DNA from: JBOFCO01 sp051646105
GTDB lineage: Bacteria > Pseudomonadota > Alphaproteobacteria > Rhodobacterales > Rhodobacteraceae
Reading direction: 5' to 3'
Length of the DNA stretch: 31,687 bases
NCBI GenBank assembly: GCA_051646105.1
Contig: JBOFCO010000120.1
Coordinates: 1-31,687, forward strand
The notes below the pieces were generated by a model. That model was not told the origin of the DNA, searched no databases, and was given only the letters and a program-made list of their open reading frames with translations. Shown here in pieces: positions 7,758 through 15,635 of the stretch (positions are counted from its first letter, which is position 1; the number at the start of each line of letters is the position of its first letter). The position numbers were made by a program, and so were the translations under genes.

Positions 7758-8861
7758 ATGGAAGCAGCGCAGGGGTCCGACCAGACCTTCGTCGAATTCG
7801 ACCAGGTTCAGAAAAGCTATGACGGCGAAACGCTGGTTGTCAAAGACCTGAACCTGTCGATGCCCAAGGGCGAATTCCTGACCATGCTGGGGCCGTCCGG
7901 ATCGGGCAAGACCACGTGTCTGATGATGTTGGCGGGCTTCGAAACGGCCACGCACGGCGAAATCCGGCTGGCGGGCAAGAACATCAACAACATCCCGCCT
8001 CACAAGCGGGGGATCGGTATGGTGTTCCAGAACTATGCGCTTTTCCCGCATATGACCGTGGGCGAAAACCTGTCCTTTCCGCTGGAAGTGCGCGGCCTGG
8101 GCAAGGACGAGCGCGAGGCAAAGGTAAAACGCGCGCTGGATATGGTGAAGATGGGCGCCTTTGCCAATCGCCGTCCGGCGCAGATGTCGGGCGGGCAGCA
8201 GCAGCGTGTGGCACTTGCCCGCGCCCTTGTGTTCGAGCCGGAACTGGTTCTGATGGACGAGCCGCTGGGCGCGCTGGACAAGCAGCTTCGTGAACACATG
8301 CAGTTCGAAATCACCCGGCTGGCGCATGATCTTGGCATCACTACGGTCTATGTCACGCATGATCAGACCGAAGCGCTGACCATGTCTGACCGCGTCGCGG
8401 TGTTCAACGACGGGCGCATCCAGCAGCTTGCCGCCCCGGATGAACTTTACGAGCGTCCGGCGAACAGCTTCGTCGCCCAGTTCATCGGCGAAAACAACAC
8501 GCTGATCGGCGAAGTGATCGAAATCGGCAACGGGCGTTGCAAGGTCAAGCTGGCGAATGGCGAAGTGATCGATGCCAATCCGGTCAATGTTTCCAAGGTA
8601 GGTGATCGCACCAAGGTATCGATCCGCCCGGAACGGGTGGAATACAACAGGGCCCGGCTTCAGTCCGGCGCGGCCACGATCAAGGCGCGCGTGCTGGAGT
8701 TCATCTATATGGGCGATATTTTCCGCACCCGTCTTTCCGTGGCGGGTCAGGACAATTTCATCATCAAGACGCGCAACGCCCCCGATCAGGTCCGCTTGCA
8801 GCCGGGCCAGGAGATCGAGATCGGTTGGCTGCCCGACGATTGCCGCGCGCTTGACGCCTGA
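7758..8861 (+). CDS. ABC importer ATPase, PotA-like (POPT family), without permeases
   Basis: This is a 367-residue ATPase. Walker A is GPSGSGKTT, the Q-loop is MVFQNYALFPHM, the signature is MSGGQQQRVALARA, Walker B is LMDEPLGALDKQLR and the switch is VTHDQTEALTMSD. A TOBE domain follows (SIRPERVEYN near residue 292). The NIPPHKRGIGMVFQ block and overall pattern resemble the spermidine/putrescine and opine group rather than MalK. The start chosen is the ATG at 7758, which begins a normal-length protein; the frame stays open upstream but overlaps creatinase. It lies 49 bases after creatinase on the same strand, yet no permease or binding protein is adjacent. It is either an orphan or serves permeases encoded elsewhere, perhaps for creatine or another amine. 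Confidence 0.92.
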   Translation: MEAAQGSDQTFVEFDQVQKSYDGETLVVKDLNLSMPKGEFLTMLGPSGSGKTTCLMMLAGFETATHGEIRLAGKNINNIPPHKRGIGMVFQNYALFPHMTVGENLSFPLEVRGLGKDEREAKVKRALDMVKMGAFANRRPAQMSGGQQQRVALARALVFEPELVLMDEPLGALDKQLREHMQFEITRLAHDLGITTVYVTHDQTEALTMSDRVAVFNDGRIQQLAAPDELYERPANSFVAQFIGENNTLIGEVIEIGNGRCKVKLANGEVIDANPVNVSKVGDRTKVSIRPERVEYNRARLQSGAATIKARVLEFIYMGDIFRTRLSVAGQDNFIIKTRNAPDQVRLQPGQEIEIGWLPDDCRALDA

Positions 8862-8889
8862 TCGATAACAACAGAACTCGGTCCCGGTT

Positions 8890-8920
8890 CAGGAGCCCCC
8901 CCCTGCATGGGGCTGACCTG
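8890..8920 (+). terminator. Candidate stem-loop after the PotA-like ATPase
   Basis: CAGG plus AGCCCC (8890-8899) pairs with GGGGCT (8909-8914) and CCTG (8917-8920), leaving a two-base bulge and a nine-base loop. No T-run follows, so it is at best a weak or factor-dependent terminator. It sits 28 bases after the ATPase stop, in the 167-base gap before deoC. Confidence 0.35.
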
Positions 8921-9028
8921 TGCCGTGTGTCACGCCGCGTCCCGTCGTTGTGCCACTTGATTCCGATCCGGTCCGGCGCGCAGACTGTACAGGCGGGTTT
9001 GCCCGCAGCAGCAGATGACGGAGTCGCG

Positions 9029-9988
9029 ATGACATCGCTCAGCAACCATGTGCGCAATCCCGGCACCCCCCTGCGGGTGGAGTGGTTTGATGCCGCACAG
9101 GTCAATACCCAGGCAGCGGAACGGCGGGCGGCGACGCTGACCACCCGCCGCACGGTGAAAAAGGAATGGCAGGCGGCCTGGCTGGTGAATGCCATCCGCT
9201 GCATCGACCTGACAACGCTTGCCGGCGACGACACGCCCGACCGCGTGGCGCGGCTGTGCGCCAAGGCACGACGGCCGCTGGCCGATCACATCATGGCCGG
9301 ACTGGGGCTGGAGGTCCTGCACACCGGCGCGGTCTGCGTTTACCCGACGATGGTGCCCGCCGCCGTCGCTGCGCTGCAGGGCACCGATATTCCCGTGGCT
9401 TCTGTCGCCACCGGCTTTCCAGCCGGGTTGATGCCGCTGCCGCTGCGCCTTGCCGAAATAAAATGGGCGGTGGAGCAGGGTGCCGATGAAATCGACATCG
9501 TCATCACCCGCGCCCACGTGCTGAGCGGGAACTGGCAGGCGCTGTATGACGAGGTCGCGGCGATGCGCGAAGCCTGCGGTCCGGCGCACATGAAGGCGAT
9601 CCTTGCCACGGGCGATCTGCGCACGCTGCGAAATGTCTACAAGGCATCGATGGTCGCCATGCAGGCGGGTTCGGATTTCATCAAGACATCAACCGGGAAA
9701 GAAGGCGTGAATGCCACGCTGCCGGTGTCGCTGGTGATGGTGCGGGCCTTGCGCGACTATGGCGCGCTGACCGGGCAACGCATCGGCTTCAAGCCCGCAG
9801 GGGGGATGAAGACGGCCAAGGATGCTATCGCCTGGCAAATCCTGATGAAGGAGGAACTGGGCAATGACTGGCTGCAACCTGATCTGTTCAGGCTGGGCGC
9901 ATCATCCATGCTGGCCGATATAGAACGCCAGTTGGAACACCATGTCACCGGGCGCTATGCGTCCTCGTCCCGCCATGCGATGGCTTGA
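9029..9988 (+). CDS. deoC: Deoxyribose-phosphate aldolase DeoC
   Basis: This is a 319-residue class I aldolase that splits 2-deoxy-D-ribose 5-phosphate into acetaldehyde and glyceraldehyde 3-phosphate. The Schiff-base lysine is in DFIKTSTGKEG (about K219), the second active lysine is in GFKPAGGM (about K255), and an Asp lies in ADEIDIVITRAH. It is the longer DeoC subtype with about 60 extra N-terminal residues compared with the E. coli enzyme. The start at 9029 has a GGAG ribosome site five bases upstream. An aldehyde dehydrogenase starts nine bases after the stop and would consume the acetaldehyde. The set belongs to deoxyribose or nucleoside salvage. Confidence 0.95.
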   Translation: MTSLSNHVRNPGTPLRVEWFDAAQVNTQAAERRAATLTTRRTVKKEWQAAWLVNAIRCIDLTTLAGDDTPDRVARLCAKARRPLADHIMAGLGLEVLHTGAVCVYPTMVPAAVAALQGTDIPVASVATGFPAGLMPLPLRLAEIKWAVEQGADEIDIVITRAHVLSGNWQALYDEVAAMREACGPAHMKAILATGDLRTLRNVYKASMVAMQAGSDFIKTSTGKEGVNATLPVSLVMVRALRDYGALTGQRIGFKPAGGMKTAKDAIAWQILMKEELGNDWLQPDLFRLGASSMLADIERQLEHHVTGRYASSSRHAMA

Positions 9989-9997
9989 GGTAACCAG

Positions 9998-12355
9998 ATG
10001 CCTTCCGTGAAAGAGATCCTGACGACGATGGATTATGGCCCCGCTCCGGAAGCCACCGGCGAGGTGCTGAAGTGGCTGAAAGGTAAAAGCTTCGGCCATT
10101 ACATAGGTGGAGCCTTCGTCAAACCGTCCGCAAGCTTTGCAGTCGAAAATCCCGCAACCGGCGACAGGCTGGCCGATGTCGGGCAGGGCACGGCCGCAGA
10201 TGTGGCGGCGGCGGTCAGTGCTGCCCGCGCGGCGCTGACCGGCTGGTCGAAACTGCCGGGGCATGAACGCGCCAAATGGCTTTATGCACTGGCCCGCACC
10301 GTGCAGAAGCGCGAAAGGTTCCTGTCCGTTCTTGAAACGCTGGACAACGGCAAGCCTATCCGGGAAAGCCGCGACATTGATGTGCCGCTGGTGGCGCGGC
10401 ATTTCTATCACCACGCTGGCTGGGCCGAGATGCTGGAGGAGGAATTTCCCGGCGCGCGGGCTGTCGGCGTTTGCGGCCAGATCATCCCGTGGAACTTCCC
10501 CCTGCTGATGCTGGCCTGGAAGATCGCGCCTGCGCTGGCGGCGGGCAATACCGTGGTGCTGAAACCTGCCGAATACACGCCACTGACCGCGCTGGCCTTT
10601 GCCGAGATTTGTGCCGAGGTCGGGTTGCCCAAGGGCGTTGTCAATATCGTGACGGGTGACGGCGAAACCGGCGCGGCGCTGGTGGCGGCGGATGTGGACA
10701 AGATCGCCTTTACCGGATCGACCGAAGTGGGCCGCGCCATCCGCAAGGCGACTGCCGGGACCGGCAAGAAGCTGACGCTGGAACTGGGCGGCAAGTCGCC
10801 CTTTGTCGTCTTTGCCGATGCCGATCTGGATGCGGCGGTCGAGGGCGTGGTGGATGCGATCTGGTTCAATCAGGGACAGGTCTGCTGCGCGGGCAGCCGG
10901 ATACTGGTCGAGGAAGGCGTGGCGGAAGTCTTTGCCGCCAAGCTGAAGGCACGGCTGACCACGCTGCGCGTGGGTGACCCGCTGGACAAGTCCACCGATG
11001 TGGGGGCCATTGTGCATCCGGTGCAATTGAAGCGCATCCGCGAACTGGTGGCGCAGGGCCAGGCAGAAGGCGCGGTGCTGCATCAGGCCGAATGCAAGCT
11101 GCCGGGCAAGGGCAGTTTCTTCGCCCCCGGTTTCATGACCAATGTCGCCCCCGCGAACGTGCTGTCAGAGGTTGAAATCTTTGGCCCTGTCGCCACGATG
11201 GCCACCTTCCGCACCGTGGACGAGGCGGTGGAACTGGCCAACAACACCCGCTACGGGCTGGCGGCATCGATCTGGTCGGAGAACATCAACCTCAGCCTAG
11301 ATGTGGCGTCAAAGGTCAAGGCCGGGGTGATCTGGATCAATTCCACCAACATCTTTGATGCCGGTGCGGGGTTTGGCGGTTACCGCGAAAGCGGCTTCGG
11401 GCGGGAAGGCGGGCGTGAGGGGATGCGCGAATATCTGACCTGGCCCGCGCCGAAGCCGGTGGCAGAGGCAAAGCTGCAAGCCCCCGATACCGCCCCCGTC
11501 TTGCAGGCACCGAAAGGAGTGGCGTCCATCGACCGGACGCCGAAGCTCTATATCGGCGGGGCACAGAAGCGCCCCGACAGCGGCTATTCCTATGCCGTGA
11601 CCGGCAAGGCAGGGCTGGTGGGTTTGGCGGGTCTTGGCAATCGGAAAGACATTCGGAATGCCGTTGAAGCCGCACACAAAGCATCCGCTTGGGGCAAGGC
11701 GACGGGACACAATCGCGCGCAGGTGCTGTATTATGTCGGCGAAAACCTGTCGGCGCGTGCGGCAGAATTTGCGGCGCGCCTGACGGATATGGGCGCCCGG
11801 AAATCCGACGCCCTAAACGAAGTCGACCTGTCGATCCGCCGCTGCTTTTATTACGCTGCCCAGGCCGACAAGTTCGATGGTGCGGTGCATTCAACCAAGT
11901 CTGCCCATGTCACGCTTGCCATGCCGGAACCCTGGGGAGTGATGGGCGTCGCCTGTCCGAATACCGCGCCGCTGCTGGGCTTTGTCAGCCTTGTTCTGCC
12001 TGCAATAGCAATGGGCAACCGTGTAGTGGTGGTCCCGGCGCAGAACATGCCGCTGGCCGCCACCGACCTTTATCAGGTGTTCGATACATCCGACCTGCCC
12101 GGCGGCGTGGTCAACATCGTCACAGGGCCGCGCGAGGATCTGGTCAAAACGCTGGCCGATCACGACGATGTGGCGGCGCTGTGGTATGCCGGATCGGCGG
12201 AAGGGACGCAGGGGATGGAAGCGGCCAGTGCCGGTAACCTGAAAGCCACCTGGGCCGTGCCGTCGCGCGACTGGGCCAGCACGGCAGGTCAGGGCCGCGA
12301 TTTCCTGTTGCGTGCAACACAGGTCAAGAACATCTGGGTGCCATATGGCGAGTGA
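9998..12355 (+). CDS. Tandem aldehyde dehydrogenase (active N-half, truncated second domain)
   Basis: This is a 785-residue NAD(P)-dependent aldehyde dehydrogenase. Residues about 1-490 form a complete ALDH: IIPWNFPLL with N166, K189 in VVLKPAEYTP, the Gly motif FTGSTEVG, E262 in LELGGKSP, and the nucleophile C296 in FNQGQVCCAGS. Residues about 510-785 repeat the N-terminal cofactor-binding part, starting at LYIGGAQKRPDSG, with CPNTAPLLGF, LVLPAIAMGN and GVVNIVTGPRED. This repeat ends before any catalytic-Cys domain, so only the first half can be active. It sits directly after deoC, so oxidation of acetaldehyde to acetate is the likely role. Its stop overlaps the HAD gene start. Confidence 0.92.
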   Translation: MPSVKEILTTMDYGPAPEATGEVLKWLKGKSFGHYIGGAFVKPSASFAVENPATGDRLADVGQGTAADVAAAVSAARAALTGWSKLPGHERAKWLYALARTVQKRERFLSVLETLDNGKPIRESRDIDVPLVARHFYHHAGWAEMLEEEFPGARAVGVCGQIIPWNFPLLMLAWKIAPALAAGNTVVLKPAEYTPLTALAFAEICAEVGLPKGVVNIVTGDGETGAALVAADVDKIAFTGSTEVGRAIRKATAGTGKKLTLELGGKSPFVVFADADLDAAVEGVVDAIWFNQGQVCCAGSRILVEEGVAEVFAAKLKARLTTLRVGDPLDKSTDVGAIVHPVQLKRIRELVAQGQAEGAVLHQAECKLPGKGSFFAPGFMTNVAPANVLSEVEIFGPVATMATFRTVDEAVELANNTRYGLAASIWSENINLSLDVASKVKAGVIWINSTNIFDAGAGFGGYRESGFGREGGREGMREYLTWPAPKPVAEAKLQAPDTAPVLQAPKGVASIDRTPKLYIGGAQKRPDSGYSYAVTGKAGLVGLAGLGNRKDIRNAVEAAHKASAWGKATGHNRAQVLYYVGENLSARAAEFAARLTDMGARKSDALNEVDLSIRRCFYYAAQADKFDGAVHSTKSAHVTLAMPEPWGVMGVACPNTAPLLGFVSLVLPAIAMGNRVVVVPAQNMPLAATDLYQVFDTSDLPGGVVNIVTGPREDLVKTLADHDDVAALWYAGSAEGTQGMEAASAGNLKATWAVPSRDWASTAGQGRDFLLRATQVKNIWVPYGE

Positions 12356-13098
12356 TGCTTGCCGTTGCCGGACCGGCTGCTGAGGTGGAAAATCCGGCAC
12401 AGCTTTCCGATGCGTTTGCCATGGCCCCACTGCCTGAGTTGCTGATCTTGGATTGCGACGGTGTGCTGATCGACAGCGAGATCATCAGCGCCCGGATGCT
12501 GGTGGCAGAGCTGGACCGTCTGGGCGTCAGTATTGATCTGGCCTATGTCGCACGGAATTTCTTGGGCCGCAGTTATCCCACTGTCATGGCGCAGATCCGC
12601 AGCGAATTCGGGCTAGAGCTGCCACCGGAGTTCGAGGCCGGCTATCGTGAAAAGCTGCTGGCGGCTTTCGAAACCGACCTCAGGATCATGCCGGGTGTCG
12701 ACGCGGTGATCGACGGCCTTGGCATCGGTTGCTGTGTCGCCACATCATCCAGCCCCCGCCGCGTGGAAAAATCGCTGCGGCTTGTCGGTCTTTGGGACAA
12801 GCTGGCCCCGGTCATCTTCACCGCCAGTCAGGTGGCACGGGGAAAGCCCGCACCCGACCTGTTCCTTTTTGCGGCGCAGTGCATGGGGGTAGCCCCTGCA
12901 TCCTGTCTGGTGATCGAGGATAGCCTGACGGGCATCCGTGCCGCCCGCGCCGCCGGGATGCCGGTCTGGCGGTTTGTTGGCGGCACCCACATGGGGCCAG
13001 AGACGCCGCCAGAACCCGAAGACGCCCGCCCCGATCTGCGATTTGCCTCTTTCGCGGATTTCTTCCAGATTGCCCCGCAATTGCGGAGGACGGAATGA
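12355..13098 (+). CDS. HAD-superfamily phosphatase (subfamily IA)
   Basis: This is a haloacid-dehalogenase-type sugar or small-molecule phosphatase. Motif I is LILDCDGVLIDSE, motif II is ATSSSPRR, the motif III lysine is in RGKPAPDLF and motif IV is CLVIEDSLTGIRAA. A helical cap domain lies between motifs I and II. The start is uncertain. GTG at 12352 or ATG at 12355 overlaps the upstream stop but adds about 22 residues before the domain. ATG at 12421 would give the usual short N-terminus (MAPLPELLILDCDG) but has no ribosome site. The stop overlaps the SorC-type regulator by ATGA. The substrate cannot be read from the sequence; a sugar phosphate is likely given the neighbours. Confidence 0.88.
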   Translation: MLAVAGPAAEVENPAQLSDAFAMAPLPELLILDCDGVLIDSEIISARMLVAELDRLGVSIDLAYVARNFLGRSYPTVMAQIRSEFGLELPPEFEAGYREKLLAAFETDLRIMPGVDAVIDGLGIGCCVATSSSPRRVEKSLRLVGLWDKLAPVIFTASQVARGKPAPDLFLFAAQCMGVAPASCLVIEDSLTGIRAARAAGMPVWRFVGGTHMGPETPPEPEDARPDLRFASFADFFQIAPQLRRTE

Positions 13099-14054
13099 GC
13101 CGGATCGACAACAGCGAACCTACGCTACTGGACGATGCCGCGCGCGCGGGCTGGCTTTATTATGTTGGCGGGATGACGCAGGACCAGATTGCGGCGGAAC
13201 TGGGCATAAGCCGGCAGCGCGCCCAGCGTCTTGTCAGCCGGGCAATGGCCGAGGGTCTGATCCATGTACGGCTGAACCATCGTATCGGCACCTGCATGGA
13301 TCTGGAAACCGCGCTGCGCGACCGGTTCGGCCTGCTGCGCTGCCGGGTTGTCCCGTCGCTTGCAGCCGGCGCCGATCCGGTTGCGGCCCTTGCCAGCAGC
13401 GCCGCGGCGGAACTGGAACGCTTCCTGCGGATGCAGGAGCCGCTGGTCATTGCGCTGGGCACTGGCCGCGCCATGCGGGCAATGGTCGATGCGCTGACAC
13501 CGCTTGATGCGCCGCAGCACAGTCTGGTGTCGCTGATCGGAAATATTGCTCCTGACGGTTCCGCCAGCTTTTTCGATGTGGTCATGCGGATTGCCGACAA
13601 GGTTCTTGCGCCACATTATCCAATGCCTGTTCCCGTCATCAGCCCGACCGCCCAGGAGCGCGCCGATTTCCATGCGCTGCGGCCGGTTCGGCGGGTGGCG
13701 GAACTGGCCCAGCGCGCCGATGTGGTTTTCGTGGGCGTGGGGCAGATGTCGTTTGATGCGCCACTGCTGACAGACGGGTTCGTGACGCGGGCCGAATTGG
13801 ATGAAATGCAGGCAGCCGGGGCGGCGGGAGAAGTGGCGGGCTGGGTCTTTGATTCGGATGGCGCATATCTTGAACTTGGCACCAACCTGCGGACCGGCGG
13901 CGTGCGGGTAGAGGCAGGGCAGGCGCGTCCATCTATCGGCATTGCCGCCGGTGCATCAAAGGTCCGTGCCATACGCGGTGCGCTGAAATCGCGCATTATC
14001 AATGGCCTTGTCACTGACGAGGCCACTGCCGAAGCCGTACTTGCGCGGAACTGA
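13095..14054 (+). CDS. SorC/DeoR-type sugar-binding transcriptional regulator
   Basis: This is a 319-residue regulator. The N-terminal helix-turn-helix (about residues 28-55) reads MTQDQIAAELGISRQRAQRL. The remainder is the SorC sugar-binding domain, an isomerase-like fold with the phosphosugar loop ALGTGRAMRAM and VFVGVGQMS. SorC-family proteins sense phosphorylated sugars and act as activators or repressors of polyol and nucleoside operons. The gene starts within the ATGA overlap with the HAD gene and is followed 137 bases later by the smoE-smoF-smoG-smoK-mtlK operon. Two target sets are plausible: the deoC operon (Bacillus DeoR is a SorC member) or the polyol operon (SmoC-like). The inverted repeat upstream of smoE favours the latter. 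Confidence 0.9.
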   Translation: MSRIDNSEPTLLDDAARAGWLYYVGGMTQDQIAAELGISRQRAQRLVSRAMAEGLIHVRLNHRIGTCMDLETALRDRFGLLRCRVVPSLAAGADPVAALASSAAAELERFLRMQEPLVIALGTGRAMRAMVDALTPLDAPQHSLVSLIGNIAPDGSASFFDVVMRIADKVLAPHYPMPVPVISPTAQERADFHALRPVRRVAELAQRADVVFVGVGQMSFDAPLLTDGFVTRAELDEMQAAGAAGEVAGWVFDSDGAYLELGTNLRTGGVRVEAGQARPSIGIAAGASKVRAIRGALKSRIINGLVTDEATAEAVLARN

Positions 14055-14114
14055 TCTTTCCCCAGTTTCACCCGAAACCAGCCCCGCCTTCGCAACCGCA
14101 GCGTAAGAGAGGGC

Positions 14115-14169
14115 TTGACGAAACGCCCCGTCATGTGAGTAATTGCTCATCAGGCGATGATATGCTCAT
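14115..14169 (+). promoter_or_regulatory. smoE promoter with overlapping operator
   Basis: TTGACG (14115-14120) and AGTAAT (14138-14143) are separated by 17 bases and form a good sigma-70 promoter. The near-palindrome TGAGTAATTGCTCA (14136-14149) covers the -10. TGCTCAT occurs at 14144-14150 and again at 14163-14169, 19 bases apart, close to two helical turns. The layout fits control by the adjacent SorC-type regulator. The ribosome site GGAGG follows at 14181-14185. Confidence 0.6.
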
Positions 14170-14191
14170 TCGCTTGCTAGGGAGGATACAA

Positions 14192-15502
14192 ATGAAAATG
14201 ACGCTTCGCGCGCTGCTTGGCGCGACGGTTTCGTTGACCATTGCCGGCGCGGCACTGGCCGAGACCACAATCACCGTTGCCACTGTCAACAACGGTGACA
14301 TGATCCGCATGCAGGGTCTGATGGATGACTTCTATGCCAAGAACCCCGACATCAAGGTGGAATGGGTGACGCTGGAAGAAAACGTCCTGCGCCAGAACGT
14401 GACCACAGACATCGCCACCCAGGGTGGACAGTATGACGTACTGACCATCGGCACCTATGAGGTTCCAATCTGGGGCAAGCAGGGCTGGCTTGTCAGCCTG
14501 AACGACCTGCCCGCCGAGTATGATGTAGACGACCTGCTGCCCGCGATCCGCGGTGGTCTGACCGTGGACGGCAACCTGTTCGCTTCGCCCTTCTATGGCG
14601 AAAGCTCGATGGTGATGTATCGCAAGGATCTGATGGAAGCCGCCGGGCTGACCATGCCCGACGCGCCGACCTGGGCCGATATCGAAGCCGCCGCCAAGGC
14701 GATGACCAACAAGGACGCCGAGCAATACGGTATCTGCCTGCGCGGCAAGGCCGGTTGGGGTGAAAACATGGCCTTCCTGACCGCCATGTCGAACTCGTTC
14801 GGCGCGCGCTGGTTCGACGAAGCCTGGAAACCCCAGTTCGACAGCCCGGAGTGGAAAGCAACGCTGGAAACCTATCTTGGCCTGATGAACAACTACGGCC
14901 CGCCCGGCGCATCGAACAATGGCTTCAACGAAAACCTGACGCTGTTCCAGCAGGGCAAGTGCGGCATGTGGATTGACGCCACTGTTGCAGCTTCGTTTGT
15001 AACCGGTAAAGACAGCACCGTGGCTGACAAGGTTGGTTTCGCTCTGGCTCCCGACAATGGTCTGGGCAAGCGCGGCAACTGGCTCTGGGCATGGTCCTTG
15101 GCCATCCCGACATCCAGCCAGAAGCAGGATGCGGCGAAAGCCTTTATCAACTGGGCGACCAACAAGGACTATCTGGCCCTTGTCGCATCCAAGGAAGGCT
15201 GGGCCAACGTTCCTCCGGGCACGCGCACCTCGCTTTATTCCAACGCGGAATATGCGGCGATCCCGTTCGCCAAGATGACCATCGACTCGATCAACTCTGC
15301 CGACCCGAATGCACCGTCCGTACAGCCGGTGCCCTATGTCGGCGTGCAGTTCGTGGCTATCCCGGAATTCCAGGGGCTCGGCACGTCGGTCGGGCAGGAA
15401 TTCTCGGCAGCGCTGGCAGGCCAGAAATCGGCTGATGAGGCGCTTGCCGCCGCACAGGCCCTGGTCACCGACGAAATGACCGCTGCTGGTTATATCCAAT
15501 AA
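14192..15502 (+). CDS. smoE: Sorbitol/mannitol ABC importer, periplasmic binding protein SmoE
   Basis: This is a 436-residue solute-binding protein. A signal peptide covers residues 1-23 (basic MKMTLR, hydrophobic core, AALA cleavage), and the mature part starts at ETTITVATVN. It is a family 1 extracellular sugar-binding protein: DDFYAKNPDIKVEWV, QYDVLTIGTYEVPIW, FYGESSMVMYRKDL and GKCGMWIDATVAAS. Length and operon order agree with Rhodobacter SmoE, which binds sorbitol and mannitol. The start at 14192 is set by GGAGG seven bases upstream and by the signal peptide; the longer frame would run into the operator. A 133-base gap with two strong stem-loops separates it from the permeases. Confidence 0.9.
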   Translation: MKMTLRALLGATVSLTIAGAALAETTITVATVNNGDMIRMQGLMDDFYAKNPDIKVEWVTLEENVLRQNVTTDIATQGGQYDVLTIGTYEVPIWGKQGWLVSLNDLPAEYDVDDLLPAIRGGLTVDGNLFASPFYGESSMVMYRKDLMEAAGLTMPDAPTWADIEAAAKAMTNKDAEQYGICLRGKAGWGENMAFLTAMSNSFGARWFDEAWKPQFDSPEWKATLETYLGLMNNYGPPGASNNGFNENLTLFQQGKCGMWIDATVAASFVTGKDSTVADKVGFALAPDNGLGKRGNWLWAWSLAIPTSSQKQDAAKAFINWATNKDYLALVASKEGWANVPPGTRTSLYSNAEYAAIPFAKMTIDSINSADPNAPSVQPVPYVGVQFVAIPEFQGLGTSVGQEFSAALAGQKSADEALAAAQALVTDEMTAAGYIQ

Positions 15503-15510
15503 GTTCCTCC

Positions 15511-15540
15511 CGGGGGCGGCTTACCCATAGGTTGCCCCCG
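15511..15540 (+). terminator. Stem-loop 1 between smoE and smoF
   Basis: CGGGGGC (15511-15517) pairs with GCCCCCG (15534-15540) around a 16-base loop, nine bases after the smoE stop. No T-run follows. Together with the next hairpin it probably stabilises the smoE message end or lowers read-through into the permeases. Confidence 0.5.
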
Positions 15541-15545
15541 AACCT

Positions 15546-15586
15546 GCCCGGAACAGGCGCATGCGTTCACAGCGCCTGTTCCGGGC
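15546..15586 (+). terminator. Stem-loop 2 between smoE and smoF (15-base-pair stem)
   Basis: GCCCGGAACAGGCGC (15546-15560) and GCGCCTGTTCCGGGC (15572-15586) are perfect complements around an 11-base loop, followed by CCCCTCTTT. This is the strongest hairpin I noticed in the window. It sits in the binding-protein/permease gap, where many ABC operons keep a partial terminator or RNA-stability element to make binding protein in excess. Confidence 0.7.
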
Positions 15587-15635
15587 CCCCTCTTTCCGGT
15601 TGCCGCCCTTCATCTCACCCGCCCGGAGAATCCCC

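Noticed and set aside
14177..15499. A 440-codon minus-strand frame opposite smoE
   Set aside because: It covers smoE almost exactly and its product resembles no protein family; smoE has a signal peptide and ribosome site.
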